Part shown: piece after piece, positions 36,501 to 50,444 of the stretch
How positions within the stretch are numbered: the first letter of the stretch is position 1
Layout of the letters: every line of letters starts with the position of its first letter
The notes under the pieces: model-generated
Database searches by the model: none
Told to the model about the DNA's origin: nothing
What the model saw: only the letters and a program-made list of their open reading frames with translations
Made by a program: the position numbers and the translations under genes
Source: Phoebastria nigripes
Taxonomy: Eukaryota > Chordata > Aves > Procellariiformes > Diomedeidae
Assembly: GCA_035582835.1 (NCBI GenBank)
Contig: JAYKAV010002308.1
Coordinates: 827,732 to 891,731, forward strand
DNA length: 64,000 nucleotides
Direction of reading: 5' to 3'

Positions 36501-39500
36501 GTTACAGAAAAATGTCTTCAAAGAGGACACCCCAGAAATGTGACTGTTTTTTAAAAAATGAAAATCTTCAAAGCAGGCACCTCTTTCTGTGAGGAAATCC
36601 TCAAAGGGGCATTCCTCCAGGGTAAGAATCTTTGAAAATGAAATCTCTTAACTGATATGAAAACTTTGAAAGCAANAAACCATTCCTAAAATTGAAGGCA
36701 ATATTTCCTTGGCAGAGTATAGGGTGTTCTTAAAGGGAGAAATGACTGCACCACTGTTAACTATAAAGGAGATCAACCCCTACTTCTCTTACAAGAAGGA
36801 ATAAAGATTTTTTAAAACCTTTTATCATAATCACAAAATTATTAAACTACATTATTACAATATTTTTAACAATAAAAAGTATTGGTGGCAGTATATTCTT
36901 TCATCACTGGACAGGCAATTTCATACACACTGCTGACTTGAAAACAGCTTCTTCATTTTTAAAGATCTAAGTAAGAAAGTCCATGGCGTGGAGCTTGTTG
37001 GAAATATTTCTGTGAATTATATTCCCATAGAGTAACACCTTTTTTGTAAAAGTAAGCCTTTTCACAGAAAATGACAGCTTTGCAGTATATTTTCCAGTTC
37101 AGAATAGTATGTTTTGTGGAATCTGGACTCTTTTTCCAGGATGGGAATCCATTTCCAAATTTTTTCCAACTAGCACTGTCCATGGAGATATTTCTCGTTA
37201 AAAGTTTTACAGGGAAGTGATGTAGAAGCATGGATGTGACAACAAAGCAAAGTAAATAGCGTATATATGGGTTAGAAAGGAAACAATGAAAAGACAATTT
37301 GTTCATTGTGCCACGCTGAAACGTCATGGTCTTTAAGATGACTGCTGTTGAGGCATTTCTTTGAGCAATGCAAGGAAATGGATCTATAGTATCATTTAAA
37401 GAGGCTGACTGCTGTGGCACTAGGCTAGCTATTGGAGTGTGATTGAACTGCAGCTGACCCAAAGCCGAGGGCAAGCCAAAATGATTTTTGGGGCAAGACA
37501 TTGGTGTTTAAAGCAGCCTGGAGAGACACAGTCTCTTTTGAACTGAGAAATTCAGAAATTAGAAGATAAAAATACATATTTGCCCGCCTGAGTGGCCACT
37601 TTCTCTCTTACCTATGAGGCTTATGGAAGCAGCGTTCTAGTCAGCTTCTGCTCCTGGCTGTGTGAACCTACAACAGTGTCAACCACCTTCACACAGCTCT
37701 TACACTCAAAAATACGGTGGTTATCGAACAACATAGCGTCTCCCCCACTCTTCCTTGTTATCTTCTCATGCCGTCCTCACACACTCCTCACTTCAGGATT
37801 TGGGTATCATAAACAAACACCCTTAGGAAAATGCAGCTAAGGTGACACATTGTGGCATTCTGGTTTTTAACTGCTTTACTGTACATACTCTTCCCACTTG
37901 TCTGTTTGTCTAGCAGCAGTTTAACTGGGATCACTTAAACATCCTTCTCTATTAAATATTACAGATAAAATTATTCTTTCAGATCTACTCAGCTGAAATA
38001 GTTTTTATCAATTTCACAGAACTGTGATTCCTGTAGCGTGCAGTAGTGGGAGATTCAATATATATACATAGGAGGCAAATTTGACCCAAATGGCATACCC
38101 TACATGGCAGAGTTCTTTAATAATAGCTTATAACCGGGATTTGGTTTTGAGTTTTAGAAAAACAGACAACCACAAAAAGTAGAAGGTGTTGGCATACTAG
38201 AAGGTAGATGTGAATAGTGTTTCTGCTAATATCAGAAAAAAAAATCCAGATTGCGAGGACCAATTACACTGTTCAGTTGCTATTACAGTCTTTTCAGTCA
38301 CTGAATAAATACAGTCAATGCAGCTGCCAATGCTTAGAGAATGTAAGTAAAAGCTACAAATATCTTGTGAGACCATTTGAAGACAATCTGCCCAAAATAG
38401 CTGTGCATAAAAACCTTTCTGTAGCACTGCCTCTCAAAACACCAAAACTCCTGAACTAGGCTGCAGGCTTCCTCTGCTGCCCATGCAGCCAGCATAGATG
38501 CAGCACCCTGCTTTCGTGGGCACCAAAGCGGGGAGTAGCCCATGCTGCGGGCGCCGGCAGCGTTCTCCCACCTCCTGCAGCCAACACACAGCCCCCAGAC
38601 AGCCCCCAGAGCTGCTGTAGTCTGGGTCCTTAACTGCAGTCACTGTCGAGCTTTTCTGCATCTAACGCTCTCCCAGCATTGTACCCAGTGCTTTACATCA
38701 ATCCGTGAGAAAATACTAAAGCTCCATCCCAGGCTCTTGCTCAAGCTCAGACTGGTAAATTTACTCCCACCCTCCAAACAAGATTTTCGGAGAGGTGGGT
38801 ACCCCTGCAGCTCTGGTATGGCACAACTGGTCTGGTGAGCGTGGAGCTGTGGTGTCATGAGCATGAACGCCTGAGTAATCTTAAGACGAGACTTCACTGT
38901 CACAAGTAGAACTAGTGACTTCTGCTGTGCCTTAGGCTGCAAGGCTAAGAAAGCACCAGAAAGCAATCCATAAACTAATGTTTTGGGGTTTTTTTTCTAT
39001 TCCTCATGCTCCACAGGAATTTCATGCTACGTTAGCTGTAATTTAAAGCTGACTTGCTACAGCAAACAAAAATCTCACTTATGGTGAAGTAAGGATAACA
39101 GATCAGGAGCACCTCAGTAATCTTCCTTGTCAAACCTAACTCTTCTTGTCTTTGTAATTTGGAAATAATAGAAAAATCCAAATGCTTCTGAGGTCGCAAA
39201 TATTCCTCTCTAGACTAATAGTATTTTCCATTTGAAAATTGTAATTTGCTCTATCGACCATACAAAGCAGATACAGTATTCTTTCTTGTGTAGCATAAAC
39301 AGTTTCAGAAATGTTACATGGCAAAAGGCACATCAGCTCACTCTGGAAATCTGAAAATGGGTGCTGAATAGAAGAGCAACAGATTAGAGATGGAAGTCAG
39401 AAATAATCCTGTTCTTAAATTCATTATGTTCCCAGAATGGATATTATTTTTTTTAAAAACTTCAGTTTGCCATCCCCAAAACTGATGTACTTTATAATTT

Positions 39501-41115
39501 TGAGAGTAATCTTCTGTGTAGTCTGCTGTCCTTTAGGAGTGCTGATGTAGCTGGAGAACAAGAGCAGCTTGTCACACTGCATTACTAACCGTCTGCTTGC
39601 AAACTTCAGAGAATTTCTGGCCACGTGTGACATAATATCTCATTAACCTTTTCCAATATCTGAACCCAATAAAGATATCTGCATTTTGAGAATAAACAGC
39701 AGCTATCATCTGAACTCCCCCCATGAACAGCAGCAACTTTCAACAAATACTGTCAGCAGTACGAGATGCAGTCCAGTGATATGTTGACTCTTCAAGACTT
39801 GGACCATAGCAATCGTCTTTATGTCAAATTTACATGTCTATAGTTCTTGACTTATTTTTTAGTTCAGATATCAGTCCAATATTGTGCTTGCTGTCTAATG
39901 TGGTGACTTAGCAGATGTAAAATATAATTTTAAAAGGGCAAAACTGATAATTTAAAACCATTATAGGCACAGAGCATGTAAAGTAGAAGTCATCATCCTG
40001 TGATAAGTAATCAAAATACTGTATTGCTGCAGTCCTGGTGCAGGTTTTCAAAGGGATTGGAGTGACAGGGTAGTCATATCCCTCCTGCTTTCTGCACAAG
40101 GGCAGACAGAGTTAAGCCTTGGCCTCGGGGCATAGGAACTCCCTGGCATGAGTGAGAAGGGATGAAGGCCACTGACACCTACAAGTGCTCATCAGGATGA
40201 ACGGGCTATTCAGAGGCACAAAATGTCTCACAGCTCCAACCCAACCTGAGGCAATGCAGCTCCCTCCAATTAAAGACATGCACTGCTGAACAAAATATGG
40301 CTCTGCAAAAACATGGTCCTAAAAGCTGTGGAGACTCTGTTTATGTATCTCTAGACTCCTTTTTCAGCTCTGTATTATTAGTTCAGACACAAATTGCCCT
40401 GCATTGATTTTCATTCTTAGTTGTATTTATATTTCAAAATGTTGCTGAGATCATCCCAGACTTAAAGCATAGGGACCACCAGACCTAAACCTTACAAACT
40501 CTGGCTTTTGATTGTCTAACAGTGCTAAAGGCATGTTCTTAATGGTAGAGAAACAGCAGGCATACATGCTCAGTTGAAAAGGAGAAGTTTTAGTATACAA
40601 CATATTCTTATTCAGCTATCACGTATTTTTATTACTGGTAAACAATAGAATAAAACACCAGGCTATCATTATAGTATCCGAGGTACGTCTGCTCCTCAGC
40701 TTGCTCCCTACTTGCAGCGTGCTTCCTCAGCCTGTCACTTTTGGAATTAGATGTGACACCCTATGCACTGCCCTGTTAAAACCATACTCAGCTGGACAAT
40801 GCATTAATAGTGCAGGTTGAGAGTAACAAAAATACAAAGCCAACAACAACTTCAGGACTAATTTTCACACTTTTCTGCCTTCTTCACTTTCAGTTGGTTT
40901 TGCTCTATTTTTCTCGTAAGGACCCAAGTAAAACAAAGCCGGCTGGAGTTCGCCAGAACTAACAAGTTAATAGCATTCATGTGTTAGGGCTCATTCTTTT
41001 TGAAGCAAACTAGTCTGCGTATTAGCTAAAGTTAAGGTGCTCAGGCACGTACAGTGAAGGCTTGACTGAAGCACTCTATTCTGGAGAGGTTTGCAACAAG
41101 ATGTGAAGATTTAAT
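33551..41115. other. Intergenic, no recognised gene
   Basis: AT-rich DNA. Positions 36420-36690 contain several loosely similar blocks (CTTCAAAG-GGCAC-like), perhaps an eroded tandem repeat. A 180-codon open frame lies at 37501-36959 (minus). A small GC-richer patch at 38460-38640 repeats CAGCCCCCAGA twice. Nothing else is recognised. Confidence 0.65.
36959..37501 (-). other. Unrecognised 180-codon open frame
   Basis: The longest ATG-initiated frame in the window, in DNA of ordinary low GC. It begins MSCPKNHFGLPSALGQL and has one hydrophobic stretch near the middle (YLLCFVVTSMLL) that could be a membrane segment, followed by a Lys/Trp/Tyr-rich C-terminal half. I recognise no family or domain. 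There is no visible promoter, splice or poly(A) signal pattern. In 64 kb, one frame of this length by chance is unlikely but not extraordinary. Confidence 0.2.
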
Positions 41116-41338
41116 AACACATTGCACTTAGATGTCAATAAGCACCTTTCATGCAAAGATCACAAATGCTGTAGCAGTATAAATTAAGTCTCACAAGTCC
41201 TCTGTAAGACATACAATAATAATTATTATTATATGTTTTTATTGTTGGACAAACTGATTCATTTCAAGTCACAGAGCAGCAGCATGGTAGCAGAGGAAGA
41301 GGTTTAGAGTTGAGTCCTGAGTCTCACGTTGTAACCAC
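41116..41338 (+). mobile_element. Ancient L2/MIR-like fragment A
   Basis: The order of blocks matches the 3' part of an old amniote L2/MIR-type repeat. GCACCTTTCATGCAAAGATC is followed by a TAAGTCTCACAAGTCCTCTGTAAG-like block and AATAATTATTATTAT. Then come a degraded CCCATTTTACAGATG-AAACTGA region, TCAAGTCACAGAGCAGC, and GTTGAGTCCTGAGTCTCACG...TAACCAC. The identification is from memory of the consensus; divergence is high. Confidence 0.6.
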
Positions 41339-43884
41339 AACGGTACCTTCAAAACTGTGATACCCACAGTGGGATTCTTTGGTAACAGGACAGTCATAAC
41401 TTTGGATTTCCTATCTGCAACAATAAAATACTCCATAAAGAGACAAATTAAAAAGCAAATTTTACGGTACTTACAAAAATTGTATTTTGAATTCCCAAGT
41501 ATTCAAGGATGCCTAGATTCTGATTGGCTACAGACTCCTCCTTCTGTGGTGGTATTACACTCTATATGCTCAGCTTTCAGTGAAAAATATAATGATCCCA
41601 ACTATTATGGTCAGAAAGATAATTTTTAAACCATTTCACTCCTGGAGCATGACATATTAGCTGACTGAGACATGTGAGCTGCCTTACTAAACTGAAGCTG
41701 AAACATCAGCTTAGCGATGCAAGTATCAAGATTTTTAACTGTTTTAGAGACTATCAGAGTATCTCTAAAAGGTAGGACATGAAGTCTAACACCCCAAGTC
41801 TATTATCATCCTAAAATGGTTGATTACTATCATGCATAGTGTCTATCAAGAGCCAATAATAAGCCACAAGCATTAATCTCCATTATAGGCTTGTATGAAG
41901 TATGACACATTTACAGATTCAGTGCAGATTTGGACATTGTCTTACCAAGAAAGTATATCCCTTCTCAATGGTCAATGATTTTTAAGTAGTCTCATTAAGT
42001 ACAGGGGATTTTGGCGCCAAAGGGAAATAAGCATCTCAAAAAAAGTAGGGGCCCTTAATAATCCAGAAGGAGAACTTTGAAATTGCCTCCTAAATTAGCT
42101 AATACATGAGGCAAAGCAGAGGGGAGAGAAGATTTGATTTTGAATTACCTGCTGGGCAATCCACAAGACAGGGAAGAGGGAAAAAAAGGAAGCCAGCTGG
42201 TGGGTGTCTCAGCTGGTGGCTCTCTGCCGTCCTGCAGCCTGGGGACTGAGGGAGGGCATTTCCTTACAGCACGGATTCACTAGCCACCCACAGCCTATCA
42301 GCTGCGTATAAAGAAGAGGGGATAAGAAGGACAAGCTATTAAATTTGATTTTCAGATAAGTGTACTTCTCTTTCTATATTTGCCATTGTAATTTGGTCCA
42401 TTTTGGATTTTGTAAAGAAATACTTCACTTTTGCTTTAACGTGGCTTCAGTTAAGAGTAAGATTTCAAGGTTAGTAGCTAAAATCACACCATTCCATCTC
42501 TGTAGCTGTAACGATCCATAAATCCAGGTTACTGGAACCCTTTTGCAGTGCCCACTCTCCATTTCCCTAGGTATTAAAAGGCGAGCTGCACAGTTTAGGC
42601 AATGGTAATGCAAGTACCACCTTTGGATGACCTGCATGAGCCACACAGACAGCAGAACATGCAGAAAGGAGAGAGAAGAGTGCTGGAAAAGAACTATGTT
42701 CCGGTTTATTCTCTACATTTGCAATTGTCATTGCTTATTAATAAAAGCATGCAGATTTTAATTAAGCTGAAAATGGTGTAGAATTTCCAGCAGAGCAGCA
42801 CCGACTCCACAGATCTGGCTGCAGAATTTAAGTTGTTCTTAATTCTGGATACATAGGACCTTTATTAAATGTCACGAGAGTAAACGTAGTTTGAAGACAG
42901 GGAGAGCTGCTCTTATGTCCAGCTTTTTACTTAATTTAAATGTAATTGGACTAGCAGAAATTCTAACATGACTTGTAACTGGAAAACATTATACACTGTA
43001 TTAATTCACCCTTCATTAAAATTTTGACAGAAACTAGAAAACAGCACTCCTGAAAAGACCAAGAAGGAAAGCAACTTACAGAAGCCCCTCTCTGAAACTG
43101 TTACATTTATGCAATGGGATTTCTGATCAGATGAGAGGGAAAGCTGGGGAACAGAAACTTTCCACAATATTTTTCTTTCACAGCCTGGTAGAGCTGCCAG
43201 AAGAAATTCCTGGCGGGTGTAATGCTGACCATAACTGCGATGCAGCAAGCTTTTAGTTGCATACTTATCCCCTGAGCCACACTCTGTGGCAGTCTTTCAC
43301 ATTACTGCCTTGCCCCAGCCTACATCCTTATAAAGAAAGAAGCAGTACTTAAGTATATCATCAATAGCAGCATGACATTAAGAGGGTCAGTCCCTGGCTT
43401 GTTGTGCACCACCTCCCTCCCAGACCAGCACAGGTCTTTCTTTTTCTCTGAGCACCCTTCATTTAGTGTGGTATAAAAAGAAGAATATAGCTTGTATAAA
43501 TACTGTATCAGAGTTATCAGAATGAGTGTGCATGGATGAGGACATAAGCAAATAGATAAATGTTTATTTTGCCTTTTTTCTATGTATTTTTAAACACATC
43601 AGTGCTGATAACATAATAGCCAGGATATTAGAAGCCAGGGTCTAGAATACCATTTTTATGTGAGGAAGAAAGACAAGAAAAATATTTTTTCCAAGTCAAA
43701 CAGGGCAGTTAGTGACCTGCAGAAAATTAAAATAATTACAAATAAGTGTAGGTCAAGAGTGTATATTACCCATCTTTGCATTAGAGACAGCTGCTGAAGC
43801 TGCAGTGACAGTACTGGGCGCAGCCCAGGCTCACAGTCAAGTGGGGTCCTTCCAAAGCCCTTGGCGCAGGAAAGAACCAGTCAG

Positions 43885-43972
43885 GCTTGGAGAGTTGAAG
43901 TGACTCATCCAGCAAGTGGTAACACAGGTGAGACTGGAGCCCAGCTGTGGTGACACTCAGTCCAAAGCTCTG
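43885..43972 (+). mobile_element. Ancient L2/MIR-like fragment B
   Basis: GGAGAGTTGAAGTGACTCATCCAGC, then a TAACACAGGTGAGACTGGAGCCCAGCTGTG-like block and CACTCAGTCCAAAGCTCT. The order follows the repeat's GAGGTTAAGTGACTTGCCCA / GGATTCGAACCCAGGTCT / CTCCAAAGCCC blocks. Confidence 0.55.
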
Positions 43973-44693
43973 AGGAGAAGAGAGGTTCCCTGGCTAGGAG
44001 TAAACAAGCTACTTAATTAGTATCTGAATGCTCTCCAAACAGTGGAGAACGTCCCTGCAGCTGGTGAGTGACCCAGCCCAGGTCTGGGAGACTCTGCCTT
44101 CCCTACTGCTGCTGCCCCTGCTCTGAGGCCGAGGTTTTGCATATCGAGGTGTCTTTATTTTAGGTTTATTTTGATGTTCTGCCAAGAGAGATTCTCATAT
44201 CTCTCAACAAGCTAGAACAATGCTGGTTACAAGCTTTTAAAATGTAGAAAGTGTGATTTACTGGTAGCATATGTCGGGCCATGGTGTATTTCTTTAAACA
44301 TTGTTTATTCCAGCTTCCATAATACCGGAAAATAAACAGTGAGCTTTTTTCCCTTTAACCAAATTAAAGGATGGCAAAATTTTAACGACTGTTGAGATGA
44401 GCACTTCATTACCGAACCGCCAGCCATTTCACTGAGGACATAGTTTTTGTTTGAAACAGCAGCTTGCTGGAGCTGTGCTGTTGTACTTGCTTTGAGAGAT
44501 CTAGCTTGCAGACAACCGCTCCTTCCTTTAAGTAGCAGTAACTTTCTCATCTGCCTCAAGCAATTCTTTGGGATGTCACACATCAAAACACAGCTTTTCT
44601 TCGTTCGTCCTAATAGGTAGCAAAGAGTTCAGAGTTTTGAGGTTCAGAAGCTGATGTAGTCTTGTTTTGACCTTTCTCAACATGCTGAATGCC

Positions 44694-44714
44694 CTCCAGT
44701 GCTCTGCACTGGAG
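44694..44714 (+). repeat. Perfect 9-bp-arm palindrome, 3-nt loop
   Basis: CTCCAGTGC and GCACTGGAG are separated by TCT. No known transcript crosses it. Confidence 0.8.
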
Positions 44715-45254
44715 TGTGGCAAGCACAGCAGAATCCCCATCAATCTCATGAAGAGAGGCAGTACGGCTGAGCTACACCACAGTTTAAGAGCATTGCCCCT
44801 ATATATTAAAATCTGATGTTGCAGCCCATTTGCTGCAATGGTCGGTGCCTCGGTAGCTGCAGTTAGCCTTGCTGAATATTCAGCAGCAGTTCTGTGTTCC
44901 TCAGCACTGCCAGTTCACTGNCAGCATTTAATATCTTTTAATTAAAAGCGAGCGGTGATAACAATATACCTTAACCAAATGTTATCCATAAAACATGTTT
45001 GATTTTCTTTTTTGTTTGGAGTGAGAAAGCCATTGCCATCCCTATGGCAGGAAGCATCTTTTCTAGCTATTGTTTTCTCTGGTTAGGACGTAGATCTTGC
45101 CAGAGTGACACATAGCATTACACTTCCAAGCCTGCATAGCCAACAGCTCCTCGCTTCCCTGGGGTTAGAAACTTCAAGTAATGCTGGGTGCTAAAGCTAT
45201 GTAATAGATCATTGTAATGCTTTGTTTTTATTTATAATGCTGTTCTCCTAGCAC

Positions 45255-45400
45255 TTGACAGAGGTACATATCATTGCCATCATTTGGTAGCTGAAGGAGC
45301 TGAGACAGGGTAAGCTGTTGTGACTGGCCCACTGTCACAGCACAGGAATTTGGAGGAACGGAGCTTTTCTCATACCATCTCAAGCTTCTTGGAGTCAAAA
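45255..45400 (+). mobile_element. Ancient L2/MIR-like fragment C
   Basis: ATCATTGCCATCATTTGGTAGCTGAAGGAGCTGAGACAGGG, then GTTGTGACTGGCCCACTGTCACAGCA and GGAACGGAGC. This aligns with the repeat's CCATTTTACAGATGAGGAAACTGAGGCA, GTGACTTGCCCAAGGTCACAC and GGCAGAGC blocks. Divergence is high. Confidence 0.55.
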
Positions 45401-48400
45401 TCAAAATCAAGACAAAACATATGTTATACTTCCAACTCACTGGGAGATTTTGCAGTGGCCTGCCACTTTGAGGTATGACAAACCTCAGACAGAAGAATAA
45501 GAAGTGAGAAGGCAAATGAAGAGTATATGAAGTGAAGTGAAATGTGAATAACAAACAGAAAGTGTCCATAGATTTACAAATGAGTTAGAAGACCTCTAAG
45601 AAAGGTGCTCACATCATCTGTTTTAGACAACTTCTGGCATCCAAATTAGGTGCGATGCAGATTGTTTCACCCCTCATCTACTGTTGGCCTCTCATCCAAA
45701 CAGTGGAGTACACCCCAATCCCTCATCCACCAGGTAAAGAGAAATATTCCCCATTACAGGAAAGACACATTTGGTCATATGATAGGACATACGTGGAGTC
45801 CTAGTTACATAACAGGCATGCAATCATCGTGCAGTAACGCATGGCATTTTTGCCAGGAGCAGAGAGGGCAGCAACTCACAAGCAAGATTAGTTGTTCTGG
45901 AAGACCCTGAGGTAGGGTTTTCCCTGCTTTTTAAAAGTTAGGAGCATAAGTTTCCTATACCACAAGTAGATGGTAATGAAAGAGCAATCTAAGTTATACA
46001 TCTAATGTCAGACACTTCAGCGTTAACTACAGAATGCAAAAATTCTGTAGTTTACTTCCGTAAAACTCTGACTTGATGCTTGCTATGCAATCACATCAAT
46101 CATTTTGATTTACATGCAAACTGCGTAATGTTAAGACATGCTTCATCTGCCGTGCACTGGCCATTCAGACAGCAAATGTGGGGACATTTCCACAGTTTCT
46201 TACTTTTAAGGAATCTCAGCTACAAGCAAAGGAGAGAAAACGTGAATCTCCGAGCTCGCACTGGACAGAGAACTGATCTCAACCGGGCTCCAGCAGACCA
46301 GGCTGCGGTGCTGCTGGGCTGCTCTCATTTGTGTCATGCAGCAAAGAGCGCAGGGCCTGAAAATGCAGTCCAGGACCAGCCAGGAATAAGACCACGGCGG
46401 GTTGACTGAACAGCTGGATGTCTCTTGCAGCAGGGCTCAGATATCACAACCACAGACATTACTGCTAAATAGTCAACAAAACACAATCTGCAGTGCAAAG
46501 TAGGTGATAGTTACTACTTCAGAGCTGTACACCGTTGCATGAAGAGAAGCTAAAATTACTCTTTATGATAAAGTTAATGTGTACAGTTTGTAAGTTAGTT
46601 ATAACAACACCTCAAGCATTTCTACAAAACTTAATTTAATATTCCAACTCATTAAAAATCTTATTATAGAAACCACTTACAGGCTTTATAAATGCATTTT
46701 CATATTATTAGGGAAGGATCTTAATAAAGAACAATTTGAATGCAAAATGCACATGCAGAGTAAGTTGCTTATAGTAAAACTAGCTAAATGAATTTTGCTG
46801 TCAGCAAACCTCCCGACTAGTTTCTTCGACTGACTTACAAATGGACTGTGTTTTTGTGTACTTAGACCTTTTTCTAATAGAAAGAGTGTGCCAGAGAATT
46901 CAAGCAATTGAGATAATAGTACAAGCATTGGCCGTAATCCCCCTCCGAGGACCAAAATATCCCAGAGCNGGCAATGATGAGCATGTGCAGTTGATTATAA
47001 CAAGCGATGTAACTCACATCCGTAGAAATTTCTCTCTCGAGCTATAACAATTCTTTAATAGTGAAAATAAGAAGCAATGTTGAATCTTAGGACAATGCTC
47101 TACTGTAGCTCTGGTGGAAATGAAGTTTTGATCTACTTAGAATGATATTTGTTATGTTTAGCTACTAAATAAGCTAGCGTTTTATTATTTTTATTGACAT
47201 TGATTATTTATATTGTGACATTGTGTGGTGACATACCAGTGAAATTATTCATTAAAAGAATCACCTAAAAGTGAGGATGTTTCATCTACGTAGCTGATTT
47301 TTAAATGAGGCAATAGACTAACAGTGATTGTAATGATGTAATGATGTAACAGTAATGAATGATTTGTCATCAGAATAGAAACCAATAACGGTTTACATCA
47401 TCTGTATTTTTCACTGACATTATTTGTAGTTGCTATTTGTAGCGTGTAAATTTTAGAAGCCTGTAATATTTGAATCTTATGTGATATATTTTTATACTTG
47501 TGTTTTAAATTTTGTGCGCTAACAGGTTCAAGTAGGTAGCATTTTAAATCTTTATAAATAACAAAATTTGTTGTTTGCAATAACACTTAAAATGTTAATC
47601 TGCAGATCCCTGTCTTAATGAATTAGTAGTGTTCTCTACGTACAAAATAAATGCAAAAGGTCAGCTTATTATCCCCCAAAACTACTGTGAAGTCATCAGA
47701 GAATTAGTTTTGTTATTCTGCTGAAGCTGCATGCAATCACCGAGGTTCATACGGGTGAAGTATTATTAAGTTCTGCTTGCTGACACGTACCGCAATACAC
47801 AAAATAAGAGCTAAGAAGTGCAGACCACTGAAATTACTCCTACGTGCAGTCGGATTGTTTTTTAAAACAAGCTTTTCAGGTACTTTGACAGCAGCCCTGT
47901 AGTTGCAGCTAATCCTCCATTGCTGCTCCCTGGTTTTTCTCACACCTCTCTCCAGAAGTGCCCCTGCGAGCCTAGTGGAGCCAGCGCACGCTCCCCGTAG
48001 CCCACAGATAGCCCCTGTACGGCAGGATCCACATTGGTTTTTTACACTTGGTTGTGAACAGGCCATCTGGGCTGGAGAGAGGGAAGGAGAACCTGCTCTG
48101 TCCCCCAAGGCAGCAGGAAGGGGTGGGAAAGGTTGGGAAGGNGTGGGGAGCCACGGCTGAGGGCCCCAGGGTAGGGCAGACAGTGAGATATATAGTTATT
48201 AATACACCATTGATTATGAAAATACCATACCAGACAGCAAGACCTGCAGAGCCGCTCAGGGCAGTGTGACAGGCACCCTTTCCCTAGGTAAACTGTGGGC
48301 AAAGCCAGACCAGGCCGGGCAGGCTGCACTGGTTTTAAACAAACTTTGGAAAGTCAGTATTGNGTTTCATACACCTATGCTATTTCATCATCCTCTAGTG

Positions 48401-50444
48401 CGTTTGCTCACGACCCTTTCATTTATCGCAGCAGTAGGTCTCACATTTACAAGTATGGAGGATTTAAAAAGAACGGGGGTTTTTTGTTCTTTTCAATATC
48501 TGTTCCATTGATGCTGCCCTTGTGGGCTTTCTACTGCTGTACCTCACTCCCAATGCAAATGTCATCATCAGGTAAAAATAAACTTTAAGACTACCTAACA
48601 AAGTAGCTTTGTTTGCCTTTAGCAATTTAATATAGCTTCAGCATAAAAGTTTGCCCACATGTGGATGAAAAAGCTTCAGTGCCTCTGTGTGCACTCCGAG
48701 CTGACTTTTCTCTCCTCTGGGCCCATGGGCTGAACTGATTTAAAGGTGCCTGATCATCTTTTAAGTACATAGCCACAAAGTTCAACTAGTGCTTTGTGAT
48801 TAAATCTTAGCTCAAAAGCCAGAAAGCTGAAGTGGCAACACTGAGCCTGCAACCAAAGTGACTTTAGCAGTTCTTTTGTATGGTGACTGTTGACACAGAG
48901 TCCAAGAAAAGATGGTAGAAAAATGTAGTTATAATGTAATTATGACCACGCTCCTACATTTTTGTAAATGCCTGATATTTAAGCAAAATAACAGATATTC
49001 ATTCATTACCAGGACTTACTGTTGTAAGCCAAAAGCAGATTGAAATGTTGGGTTTTTTTCAAGCTGCAGATGTTAGGTTATCTCAGAAAAACGACAGCAG
49101 GTTCTGAGGCAGAATGCTGAACTTTTCCAGCATATCTCCTGTGCTATCAAATAGGCTGTCGTTGATCCCCGTTCTTACTGTGACATGCCAACAAAACTGG
49201 TTTTACATCACTTCTAAGAGTTCTATAACAGGATGTTATTCACTGCTAATGTATTTTGGTTCATATAAATGCAGAAAGAATCTGTGACAGGTCATAGTGT
49301 ATCACCCTGTTATTTTTAGTCCATGTACATAATTTACCTTATTCATTGCTACAGGGGCTCCACAGCTGATTCAGGGCTGTGATAAGGGCTCAAATCAAGT
49401 TAGAAAAAGAGCATTAGCATTACAATCTGTGCAAAGTACAAACCAGAAAACTCAGATTCAATTTAGGGGATGAGAGTAGGCTGGAGATGCTTCACCTGCT
49501 CCTAATAATGTCATGAGTGCTACGCAACCAGATACGTTAGATAAGGATTTCCTGGTTTGATGGTGAGCATAAATAAATAGGAACAGTGCTCTGATGATGC
49601 AAAATTACATAGCTCTGTTGAAATAATGGAGCTACAATGATCTAGCAGAGTGTCTGGAGACAGTTTAAAGATACTGTTTTCATGAAACTTGGCAGGACCA
49701 CTCAAATCAGCGAGACGAGAAAGAGCTGGCAAATAATCAGAAAACATTTTGCCTGACAAAATTCAAAGCTTCCATTTCTGGGTTTTCTGAAAAGCAAAGG
49801 GTGGGCAGATGGATTCTGTTTGCTCCTCCTTTAATTCTACCAGTTAAATAGCCAACCAGTGGGCTTACAGTTACTGCATCTTGACATGACAGTTAATCTT
49901 TTCTTCTTTCATGACACTGATATATTAAATATTGGGGATCAGGTTTTATTTACTGCTCTCACTTTCTGTAATCCAATCAAATAAGTCTTCCCAGCTGCCC
50001 TTAAAGCAAAGTAAATCTTCTTTGCTAAACCATTCGTATACAAATCCTCAGTGTTTGTTGTCAGATCTAAGCTAGGAGGTATTTTATGTGACCACAAGCA
50101 GATCACTGTCAACAGAAAAATCAGATGTTACATCACAAAATACTTTCAAGCATATTTCAACAGACAAGTGTACATGAACATTACATTTTTTGAAACAGAG
50201 AAATCCTAGCATAAAGTCCTACCATCCAGTCCCTGTAGCATATTCCAGGTATGTGGATGAAATGATGCACTAGGGAAGCTAAAATATATAATTAATAATT
50301 ACCACATTTCTCTCCTCCGCAAAATCGTGTTCCTTCCCATGAAATCAGACCTATTTCCTGATCAAGCTACTGTTCTGCTTGAAAAAATAAGATGCAAAGT
50401 ATCATAAACAGTAATGAATATCTTAAAGTCTTGCTTTGCATATC

